Shown: positions 9,846-17,770 of the stretch, piece by piece
Numbering within the stretch: position 1 is the stretch's first letter
How the letters are laid out: every line of letters starts with the position of its first letter
Origin: Kiritimatiellia bacterium
Lineage (GTDB): Bacteria; Verrucomicrobiota; Kiritimatiellia; UBA8416; YA12-FULL-48-11
Assembly: GCA_028716365.1 (NCBI GenBank)
Contig: JAQUPZ010000004.1
Location: 1 to 64,000 of the forward strand
Direction: 5' to 3'
Length of the DNA: 64,000 nt
The notes under the pieces: model-generated
Database searches by the model: none
Seen by the model: only the letters and a program-made list of their open reading frames with translations
Told to the model about the DNA's origin: nothing
Translations under genes and position numbers: made by a program

Positions 9846-10947
9846 TGGTCTGCTTATCCTTGTTTTCTATGGAGGCAGGAAGATTTTTAGCCATCATTGC
9901 GCCGGCACCAAGAGCAGCTCCGGCGGCTAGTCCCACGATGGCTGTTGTTAAAGCGTTGGGGCCTTTTCCTTTTTTGCCAATATCGATTGGAGCATAGGCG
10001 TCAAACGGGGTGGGGTCATGGATCTGTACTTTTTCGGCAATTGATGTCTTGAAAAGAATGTCAGGTTCCGTACATCCAATGCAGGGATGTCCGACGGAAA
10101 CAGGCCATACGCCGACATCGTTGAAACGCTGAACAGGACAATTGGCATAAGTAACCGGTCCCTTGCATCCGAGTTTGTACAGGCAATGGCCCTGGGCATG
10201 CCCATCGTCGCCGTACGCTTCGGCGAAACGGCCTGCGTCGAAGTGTGGACGGCGCTCACAATGTTCATGAATTTTCCGGCCGTATGCAAACATCGGCCTG
10301 CCAAGAGTGTCCAGTTCCGGGAACTTTTTGAATGTCAGGTAATAAAGTATTGTCGAGAGGAAGGTATACGGATTTGGTGGACAGCCGGGTATGTTGATGA
10401 TCGTTTTGTTCTTGATAATGTCTCTGACACCGACTGCACCGGTTGGATTCGGTTCGACCGATTGAATCCCACCGTATGCGGCACAAGTGCCGATTGAAAT
10501 AATCGCTGCAGAATCTTCTGAGACAGAGCGCAGAGAATCCAAGCCTGTTTTACCGCCAACTTTACAGTAAATGCCGTTATCTTTTGTCGGGATCGCTCCT
10601 TCAACAACGAGGATGTATTTGCCTTTGTTGGCTGCCATGGAATCATGCATTGACTGTTCAGCCTGTTCGCCGGAGCCGGCCATGAGTGTTTCCTGATAAT
10701 CGAGCGATATTGTATCGAGGATAAGAGAGGCAACTGTTGGATGACTTGATCTCAAAAGCGATTCACTGCATCCGGTGCACTCCTGGAAATGAAGCCAGAT
10801 GACCGGTGGTTTGTTGCTGGATTCGGCGGCAGCGATTACTTTGTTGACCATGCCGTACGGCAGTCCCAACATTGCCGTTGCTGTCAGGCAGGTTTTGATG
10901 AAATCTCTTCGTGATACTTCGTTGTAAACCCCAATGTTATTGCTCAT
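9823..10947 (-). CDS. hybO: [NiFe]-hydrogenase small subunit
   Basis: The 374-residue protein begins with a Tat signal (SRRDFIKTCLTATAML) that exports it together with the large subunit. Cluster ligands are visible: ECTGCSES for the proximal cluster, then GTCAAYGG and IPGCPPNP. The medial and distal clusters use HEHCERR, CLYKLGCKGP, ANCPVQRF and GHPCIGC. A hydrophobic C-terminal helix (about 335-360) anchors it. The proximal motif reads CTGC rather than the CTCC of O2-tolerant Hyd-1-type enzymes, so it should be the standard, oxygen-sensitive type. GGAG lies 7 bases before the ATG. It is the first gene of the operon hybO-hybA-hybB-hybC-hybD; no hyp maturation genes lie in the window. Confidence 0.96.
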   Translation of the reverse strand: MSNNIGVYNEVSRRDFIKTCLTATAMLGLPYGMVNKVIAAAESSNKPPVIWLHFQECTGCSESLLRSSHPTVASLILDTISLDYQETLMAGSGEQAEQSMHDSMAANKGKYILVVEGAIPTKDNGIYCKVGGKTGLDSLRSVSEDSAAIISIGTCAAYGGIQSVEPNPTGAVGVRDIIKNKTIINIPGCPPNPYTFLSTILYYLTFKKFPELDTLGRPMFAYGRKIHEHCERRPHFDAGRFAEAYGDDGHAQGHCLYKLGCKGPVTYANCPVQRFNDVGVWPVSVGHPCIGCTEPDILFKTSIAEKVQIHDPTPFDAYAPIDIGKKGKGPNALTTAIVGLAAGAALGAGAMMAKNLPASIENKDKQTNEKSKQA

Positions 10948-11093
10948 ATTATCTCCGGAAGAACAGTGGAATGATGATCACCAGCAGGTCATCCCAAAAG
11001 CCAGGTCCTGTCCTTAAAGTGTATTGCTGGATAACGAACCCGCACCCTCAAAACAATCAAGAGGAATTCTGACACTGCGATGAGATATTTGTC

Positions 11094-11130
11094 AACGAGA
11101 AATCGTTATTTTATTAACGTATAGATCGTT
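11094..11130. promoter_or_regulatory. Tandem AACG-n6/7-CGTT motifs in the hybO/sialidase divergent region
   Basis: Two adjacent imperfect copies of an inverted half-site are seen: AACGAGAAATCGTT (11094-11107) and AACGTATAGATCGTT (11116-11130). They lie between the divergently transcribed hydrogenase operon and the sialidase/SGNH gene, about 150 bases before hybO and about 100 before the other gene. Repetition and symmetry suggest a transcription factor binding site, but the regulator and target are unknown. The rest of 10948-11232 shows no clear promoter that I can defend. Confidence 0.3.
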
Positions 11131-11232
11131 GAGGAATCTGAGGGATATGATTACTGTAAGATTTCGTAAACTCTTCCTTAACCGTTGACATGTTCAATGT
11201 TTCTGATAAAAAACTCTCCAAAAGACAAGAAC

Positions 11233-13011
11233 ATGAAATTCGCTCATAAATTTTCGCGAAAAACAATTTCTTCCAACCTTCTTTATGCCCTTCTTTTCCT
11301 GCTTATACCTGCTTTTTCGGGCGCTGCTGATATTTCCCCGACATTGCATCCGAATGCTCAGCGGCTGCCGTTCAAACATCAAGGTCCGTTTATAACTACC
11401 GCAGACGGAGGTGTATTGTGCGTGAATGCTCAGAATGCCATGCACAGTACGGATGAAGGGAAAAACTGGACAAGTACACCGGTCTTTCGCGATGCGAAGA
11501 AGTTTAATATCAGCAACGAGCGCGCGCTGCTCCGTACTCGCGATGGCGTAGTGATCGCATCATGGATGAACGGCGCAGAGAAAATGACGCCACCCGGATG
11601 GAACTGGGGCGCAAAGGATGTGAGCTGGCAGGCTTTTGTGCTGCCGACATATGTATGCCGCAGTCTCGACGACGGCAAGACCTGGGAGGAGCCGGTCAAG
11701 TTGAACACATACTGGTGTGGCTGTATTCATTCGATGATCGAGACGCGCAGCGGGCGCATTGTACTTGTGGGGCAGGAAATCATTCCGGAGTGGCGGCACG
11801 CAACGGTAATGTTCGTCTCTGATGACAAGGGAAAAACGTGGTTGCGCAGTAACGTGCTCGACTATGGCATTGGTCGTCACGATCATGCGGGTTCCATAGA
11901 AGGAACAGTCGTCGAGCGTAAAGATGGTTCGCTATACCTGCTGCTGCGTACGGAATCGGGTTATCTATGGGAGGCCACTTCGCATGATGGCGGACTGAAA
12001 TGGGAGAACCTGAAGCAGTCGCCAGTTAAGTCAGTCACGTGCTGCCCGCAGATGGCACGACTATCCGACAATCGCGTCGCGCTGTTGTGGAATCATCCGC
12101 CGCGACATCAGCCTGACAGCCGTAACAGTCGTGAAGAACTATTTCTTGCCTTTTCTTCCGATGAATGCGCCACATGGTTGGAACAGGTGGTGGTTGCTGG
12201 TAACTACGGTCCCGGCGGACGTGTTTCATATCCTTATCTTTACGAGCGCAGACCGGGTGAACTGTGGATCACCACGATGCAAGGCGGCCTGCGCATGAAG
12301 ATCAGCGTGGCCGATCTTAACAAGGGCGAGATCCCCATCTATAAGCCGCCGGTCACTCCTCCGCCGAAACCCGGCGGCATCATCATGTTTGGTGACTCTA
12401 CGACCGCCTTACGTCCCGGCTCAGTAGAGAAAGTTTATGCCGTACGCGTGAACGAGGCACTGCAAAGCATTGGGGCCAGCATCTCGGTCCATAATGCAGG
12501 TATCGGCGGAAACACAACAATTAACGCCCGTAGCCGATTTGCGAAGGATGTGCTTCAATACAAGCCGCGGATCGTGGTCATCCAGTTTGGCATCAATGAT
12601 GCCGCTGTTGATGTGTGGAAGAAACCGCCTGCAAAAGAATCGCGCGTACCGCTAGCGACCTACGAAACGAACATGCGCTCAATGATTGCGGATCTGCGCA
12701 AGCAGGACTGCAAACCAATCCTTATGACCACCAATCCCGTACGCTGGACGAATAAACTTAAAGACATGTACGGCAAATCGCCCTACCAACCCGATGATCC
12801 AGATGGCTTTGATAAGCCCGTACTCTCACTCTATAACGAAACCGTGCGTAAACTTTCCAGGGAACTCGATGTTCCGCTTGTGGATGTTCATGCGACCTTC
12901 GCAGCGCAGAATCCGGACAAACTCCTCCTCGACGGAATGCATCCGAACGATGCAGGTCACACGATCGTTGCGGAACTGCTTGTACCGGTGATAAGAAGTC
13001 AATTGCGGTAA
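11233..13011 (+). CDS. Secreted sialidase-type beta-propeller fused to SGNH esterase
   Basis: The start is taken at the ATG at 11233 (592 residues), where a good signal peptide begins; the frame is open to a TTG at 11185. Residues about 30-370 form a six-bladed BNR/sialidase propeller with five recognisable Asp-boxes (S-x-D-x-G-x-x-W): STDEGKNW, SLDDGKTW, SDDKGKTW, SHDGGLKW and SSDECATW. After a proline-rich linker (PPVTPPPKPGG) comes an SGNH/GDSL hydrolase. Its blocks are FGDSTT, NAGIGGNT, GINDAA and DGMHPND, so Ser, Gly, Asn and Asp-His are all present. The combination suggests removal of acetyl groups by the SGNH part and sugar binding or cleavage by the propeller. Whether the propeller is an active exo-sialidase is uncertain. 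Confidence 0.85.
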   Translation: MKFAHKFSRKTISSNLLYALLFLLIPAFSGAADISPTLHPNAQRLPFKHQGPFITTADGGVLCVNAQNAMHSTDEGKNWTSTPVFRDAKKFNISNERALLRTRDGVVIASWMNGAEKMTPPGWNWGAKDVSWQAFVLPTYVCRSLDDGKTWEEPVKLNTYWCGCIHSMIETRSGRIVLVGQEIIPEWRHATVMFVSDDKGKTWLRSNVLDYGIGRHDHAGSIEGTVVERKDGSLYLLLRTESGYLWEATSHDGGLKWENLKQSPVKSVTCCPQMARLSDNRVALLWNHPPRHQPDSRNSREELFLAFSSDECATWLEQVVVAGNYGPGGRVSYPYLYERRPGELWITTMQGGLRMKISVADLNKGEIPIYKPPVTPPPKPGGIIMFGDSTTALRPGSVEKVYAVRVNEALQSIGASISVHNAGIGGNTTINARSRFAKDVLQYKPRIVVIQFGINDAAVDVWKKPPAKESRVPLATYETNMRSMIADLRKQDCKPILMTTNPVRWTNKLKDMYGKSPYQPDDPDGFDKPVLSLYNETVRKLSRELDVPLVDVHATFAAQNPDKLLLDGMHPNDAGHTIVAELLVPVIRSQLR

Positions 13012-13199
13012 GTTATACTTCTATCCGCATCATTCCATAACGCATCATGAGAACCCATTTACCGTTGACTGTTGTTGAATTTTTAAGGGTAGTCCTTTAA
13101 TAGCGAATAACGGTTGGCATTGATTGGCTCGATATCCCGGCCATTTATAACTTTATAAAGTAAATAAAGCCGGTTTTGTTTCTCGCTTCTTTAATGTCT

Positions 13200-14753
13200 T
13201 CAGGCTTTTTTCTTTTCGCTTACGTCAAGCCAGCCTACGCCCGCTTTTTTGAGAGCATAACCGGTTTCACGCATATAATTACCATACGACATCATCCAGT
13301 GAAAACCTTTCATTTCTTCGACCAGGGCGGCGCAGTCACCATTTATCCGCACATCAATCTGGGCCCTGCAGATATCATGGAATGGATTGTCGATGATAGT
13401 TCCTTCGAACCCAACCCATTTCTTACTGGCGAAGTCAGGAACGATATTTGTACATTTCGCGCCGATTTTCATTTCTACTTTCGGAGCTGCACCGTAGTCG
13501 GATTCAAAGTGCGTCATGATTTTTACACGTTCGCGGTGTTTACCATCCATCTTACAGGGTGCAGTGCAATGCGCTAGTGTAACGACATTGTCGTGCGGAT
13601 AAGTCGGGTCATTAAGAAATACCGGCTTGCCCGAGATGTAGTGCAGGAGTATTCCTGATGGGATCACTACGAAATCAGACTCGCAAAAAGCAAGATATCC
13701 ATCGTCGTTGAGAAGACTGAGAGGCATGCATGCGGTTGTCTTCGACATCGGCATAATTGTGCCCATACAACTGTTAATTGTAAATGCGTCGGTCTGGGCC
13801 TCATCAAGCAGATCGTTGAAAACTTCTCGAAGCACGAATGCATTGTCCAGGAATTCCCTTGTTGTGTGAAGTGAAACACCGCGCTGTTTCAAATACTTAT
13901 GCGCTTTTTCTTTGCAGTGATTAACGAGTGACTGGTTCTGCAAGGCCTGAGCAATACGCGGCGCGAGTTCCTTGTATGGATAATTTACAATATCAAGCTT
14001 CCAGAGTTCCTGGGAACGGGCAGGGGCCGTACGTCCGCCGGCTCCCCATCCGCCAGCCCCGCCAAGGGCAACTATCTTTTTCCCCATTGTATTTTTCAAG
14101 CCGTACAATGCACGAAGTCGCCATAGAATTTCATCGTAATTATCAGTTACAATATCCTGGTTGTCCATGCCAGTTTGTCCGTATTCATCCACCGTCTTGC
14201 GCAGGAAGCGGGGAGAAACTATCTCGTACCAGAGATAAGCCGGGCCCGGATCATGACGGAGAAACATCAGGTTCCATTTCTCGGTCTTGGTGAGAGTTTC
14301 GAGAATCCGTGCATTACCACCCGCTGCATAAATAATAAGAACATCATAATCGCCTTTGATTACCTCAGCGGCCTGTTCGTTGGTACGGACGAGGATCAAC
14401 GGGCGCATTTCCATCAGAAAATCGACTTCCTCTCCCATTTCAGAAAGTTCTGAGGTAATTTTTGCTTTTTCTGCACTGGCATCATTCTCGCTTTGTATTC
14501 CACCCCAGCTTCGCCAGCTTGTAGCTTCGCGGCGGGTGGGAACATCGTAAGTGAGAACCGGCTGGACTTTTAGAGTATGGTTAATCAGGGGAGGGCGTTT
14601 CTTTGCCTGAAACTCTTCTGCCGCATTGCCCAAATAAGGTAAAACCAGCCCTCCAACGGTGACTGCGCCGGCAGTCAGTAAAAAATCACGGCGACTTGTT
14701 TCGGAATAGTTGCAGGAACAGCAGTGACAGTGATGATTATGATTTGTGGTCAT
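13200..14753 (-). CDS. Tat-exported protein with L-fucose/L-arabinose isomerase fold
   Basis: This 517-residue protein starts with an unusual His/Cys-rich stretch (HNHHCHCCSC, residues 4-14), then a Tat signal (TSRRDFLLTAGAV). The body resembles the FucI/AraA-type sugar isomerase fold. The C-terminal half contains ACMPLSLLNDDG, a Glu in AFCESDF (E358), an Asp in FLNDPTY (D382) and a His in GFHWMMSYGN (H485). The E358-D382 spacing of 24 equals that of the E. coli FucI metal ligands Glu337/Asp361, and H485 corresponds to the C-terminal metal His. FucI-type isomerases are normally cytoplasmic, so an exported one is odd. The gene is convergent with the sialidase/SGNH gene and divergent from the rhamnosidase gene. 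Isomerase activity on a free periplasmic sugar is possible but unproven; a sugar-binding role is the alternative. Confidence 0.7.
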   Translation of the reverse strand: MTTNHNHHCHCCSCNYSETSRRDFLLTAGAVTVGGLVLPYLGNAAEEFQAKKRPPLINHTLKVQPVLTYDVPTRREATSWRSWGGIQSENDASAEKAKITSELSEMGEEVDFLMEMRPLILVRTNEQAAEVIKGDYDVLIIYAAGGNARILETLTKTEKWNLMFLRHDPGPAYLWYEIVSPRFLRKTVDEYGQTGMDNQDIVTDNYDEILWRLRALYGLKNTMGKKIVALGGAGGWGAGGRTAPARSQELWKLDIVNYPYKELAPRIAQALQNQSLVNHCKEKAHKYLKQRGVSLHTTREFLDNAFVLREVFNDLLDEAQTDAFTINSCMGTIMPMSKTTACMPLSLLNDDGYLAFCESDFVVIPSGILLHYISGKPVFLNDPTYPHDNVVTLAHCTAPCKMDGKHRERVKIMTHFESDYGAAPKVEMKIGAKCTNIVPDFASKKWVGFEGTIIDNPFHDICRAQIDVRINGDCAALVEEMKGFHWMMSYGNYMRETGYALKKAGVGWLDVSEKKKA

Positions 14754-14976
14754 GTAGGTTTTCCTCCGTTACAAGTTATGGAGTGGCGAAATTAACCCGC
14801 TGTTTACTTTCTTAAACATCTATCATAATCGCGAGAAATCATGCAATCGTAAAAAGAAATTATTGCATCTATGGACATGCCAAACTATGTTGTTGTCTGA
14901 ACAGGTTTCTTTCAAAAGGGAAACACAAAACCACGGTCATCGGAAGCAATGGCTGTCAAACATTAGGAATCAAGAT

Positions 14977-17760
14977 GTGACAAATATCTACTGGAAATGT
15001 TCTGCAATTATATTGATAACTCTGGCAAGTGTAATGATGACCATGGCTGGGCCGATAAAGGCGACTGGTTTGAAGTGTGAATATAGCACGTCTCCTCTTG
15101 GTCTTGATCAGCCAAAACCCCAGCTCAGTTGGATACTGCAATCATCTGTCCGCGGGGACAAACAGACAGCATATCAAATCCTCGTCGCAGGATGTCCTGA
15201 ACTGTTGAAAAAAGGAAAACCTGATCTCTGGGACAGTGGCAAGGTGTCCTCAGACCGTTCTAACGGTATTGTGTATGATGGCAAGGCGCTTAAATCAGGC
15301 ATGCGCGTATGGTGGAAAGTACGCGCATGGGACAAGGATGACAGGCCCGGTCCATACAGTGTGCCGGAATGGTGGGAGATGGCGCTTCTTTCCGAGCAGG
15401 ATTGGCTTGGAAAGTGGATTTGTCAGGACAAGCAATTACCGCAAAAAGATGAAGATTTTTATCTGGAAAATCCAGCACCGCTTTTACGCAAAAGTTTCAA
15501 AGCTAAAGGCCGGATTAAAAAGGCAAGGGCTTACATCAGCGGGTTGGGGTACTACGAGCTGCGAATCAATGGTTCCAAAGTTGGCGATCACGTGCTCGAT
15601 CCCGGCTGGACCAGTTATGCCAAACGCGTTCTTTACTCCACGTACGATGTAACTGACATGATCAAAAGAGGGGAAAATGCCGTTGGCGTGATGCTTGGAA
15701 ATGGCTGGTATAATCCACTTCCACTGCGGATGTGGGGAAAGTTCAACCTGCGTGAACACCTAACGACCGGAAGACCACGCGTAATTCTCAATCTTAACAT
15801 CGAATACGAAGACGGATCTGTCGAATATGTTGTAACTGATGAGAGTTGGAAAACGGCCGATGGTCCAGTTCTTAAGAACAGTGTCTATCTTGGTGAGGTT
15901 TATGATGCTCGAAAGGAAATACAGGGATGGGACCAGCCGGGTTTCGATGATCAGAAGTGGCAGACAGCAGTGACCGCGTTAGAACCATTGGGCCCATTGC
16001 GTGCACAGTCAGCGCCGCCAATCAAAATCGGCAGGATTATCAAGCCGGTGAAAATAACTGAACCTGCGCCGAGCACGTTTATTTTCGATATGGGTGAGAA
16101 TTTTGCGGGTTGTGTTCGTTTGCGTGTCAAAGGTAAGCCGGGCGATACAGTAACGCTCACTTGCGGTGAACTGTTGACCCCGGACGGCAAATTGAATGCA
16201 AATACCAGTGCCTGCGGGCAGATAAAGGCAGGACGTGCCAAGGGCGGACCGGGCGCGCCGGTAAATGCATTCCACCAATACACGTATATTCTCAAGGGGA
16301 AGGGGAAAGAAACATACACACCGCGATTTACATATGGTGGTTTCCGTTATGTTGAAATGACCGGTTATCCACGGCGTCCTTCACTCGACACGATAGAAGG
16401 ACTTGCCATGTATTCAGCAGTGGAAACGGCAGGCTCTTTTTCATGTTCCAACCCGATGTTGAACAAAATTCAGGGTATGTTTCGTCGAACATTTCTCAGT
16501 AACATTTTCAGCGTTGAATCGGACTGTCCGCACAGGGAAAAATTCGGCTATGGCGGAGATATTGTCGGCTGTAACGAGGCGGCCATCTATAATTTTGACA
16601 TGGCATCATTTTATGCGAAAGCTATTGATGATCTCGTTGATGCAGTCCGACCGAATGGTGGTTTCACGGAAACCGCTCCTTATGTTGGTATCGGGGATTG
16701 CGGATTCGGAGAAGGAAGCGGCCCGATGCTATGGGGATCGGCCCATCCTGTGTTGCAGAAGAGATTGCTCCAGTATTATGGGAATCGGCAAATTCTCTTT
16801 GAACAGTACGAATCAACCCGCCGCTGGATCGACTTCCTTGCGTCAAAGGCACAGGATTATATTCTGAAACAGTGCATTGGTGATCACGAATCACTGGTAC
16901 CCAAATCACCCACAGTGAGCAGTACGGCTTATTTTTATTATACCGCCTGTCTCTTTCGCGACTTCTGCGAACTCATGGATAAAACCGAAGATGCCCGGAG
17001 GTATGCTGTACTGGCCGATAAGATCAGGGAATCATTCAATTGTAAGTTCATGGATTGGAAAACCGGACGCTGTGAAAAAGGTACTCAGGCCAATCAGTCT
17101 TTTGCTCTTGCGCTGGGATTGGTACCGGAACAACAAAAGACCATAGTTCTTAACCTGCTGGTCGATGATATTATGAATAAGAATAATGGTCATCTGAATA
17201 CCGGTATATTCGGGACGGATTGCATGCTCCATGCGTTGGGTGAACTTGGCCGTGCTGATGTCGCTTATACAATCGTCAACCAGAAGACCTTTCCGGGCTG
17301 GGGTTACATGCTTGAAAATGGGGCGACAACCTTGTGGGAACACTGGGCGAAGGACAATAATACTTATTCACATAATCATCCGATGTTCGGGTCCGTCAGC
17401 ACATGGTTTTTCAAGTATCTTGCTGGGATCAAATGTGTGCCTGATGCCATTGGTTTTAATAAAATCATAATTGCGCCACAGATTGTGGGTGACTTGAAAT
17501 GGGTTAAAGCCTGTTACGATTCAGTGAATGGTCCTGTCAGAAGTGAATGGAAAAAGCATGGTAAATGTCTGGTTGTGAAAGTAACAATTCCCGTTAACAC
17601 AACTGCAACTATTCGTATTCCGGTTTCCGACAATTCTGTCATTACAGAGGGAAATAAACCGATTACTGAAGCGAAAGGTGTTCGTTTTATCTGTAAAGAA
17701 AATGGGATTGCGGTTTTTGCAGTTGGTGCCGGTATTTATCGATTTGTAGTAAAACGCTAG
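14977..17760 (+). CDS. Secreted alpha-L-rhamnosidase, GH78
   Basis: The frame is open from a TTG at 14863 and contains an ATG at 14887. The GTG at 14977 is preferred because AGGA lies 8 bases upstream and it opens directly onto a signal peptide (CSAIILITLASVMMTMAG), giving 927 residues. The N-terminal beta domains carry the family segments ATGLKCEYSTSPLGLD and KARAYISGLGYYELRING. The (alpha/alpha)6 catalytic domain has ESDCPHREKFGYGGD, the GH78 acid motif. The WGYMLENGATTLWEHW segment carries the second catalytic Glu, and a C-terminal beta-sandwich follows. It should release terminal alpha-L-rhamnose. It heads a run of co-oriented genes, with the esterase gene 10 bases downstream. Confidence 0.9.
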   Translation: MTNIYWKCSAIILITLASVMMTMAGPIKATGLKCEYSTSPLGLDQPKPQLSWILQSSVRGDKQTAYQILVAGCPELLKKGKPDLWDSGKVSSDRSNGIVYDGKALKSGMRVWWKVRAWDKDDRPGPYSVPEWWEMALLSEQDWLGKWICQDKQLPQKDEDFYLENPAPLLRKSFKAKGRIKKARAYISGLGYYELRINGSKVGDHVLDPGWTSYAKRVLYSTYDVTDMIKRGENAVGVMLGNGWYNPLPLRMWGKFNLREHLTTGRPRVILNLNIEYEDGSVEYVVTDESWKTADGPVLKNSVYLGEVYDARKEIQGWDQPGFDDQKWQTAVTALEPLGPLRAQSAPPIKIGRIIKPVKITEPAPSTFIFDMGENFAGCVRLRVKGKPGDTVTLTCGELLTPDGKLNANTSACGQIKAGRAKGGPGAPVNAFHQYTYILKGKGKETYTPRFTYGGFRYVEMTGYPRRPSLDTIEGLAMYSAVETAGSFSCSNPMLNKIQGMFRRTFLSNIFSVESDCPHREKFGYGGDIVGCNEAAIYNFDMASFYAKAIDDLVDAVRPNGGFTETAPYVGIGDCGFGEGSGPMLWGSAHPVLQKRLLQYYGNRQILFEQYESTRRWIDFLASKAQDYILKQCIGDHESLVPKSPTVSSTAYFYYTACLFRDFCELMDKTEDARRYAVLADKIRESFNCKFMDWKTGRCEKGTQANQSFALALGLVPEQQKTIVLNLLVDDIMNKNNGHLNTGIFGTDCMLHALGELGRADVAYTIVNQKTFPGWGYMLENGATTLWEHWAKDNNTYSHNHPMFGSVSTWFFKYLAGIKCVPDAIGFNKIIIAPQIVGDLKWVKACYDSVNGPVRSEWKKHGKCLVVKVTIPVNTTATIRIPVSDNSVITEGNKPITEAKGVRFICKENGIAVFAVGAGIYRFVVKR

Positions 17761-17770
17761 GAGATAAGTT

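Noticed and set aside
11185..11232. TTG start for the sialidase/SGNH gene
   Set aside because: The added 16 residues are polar and would bury the signal peptide that starts at the ATG at 11233.
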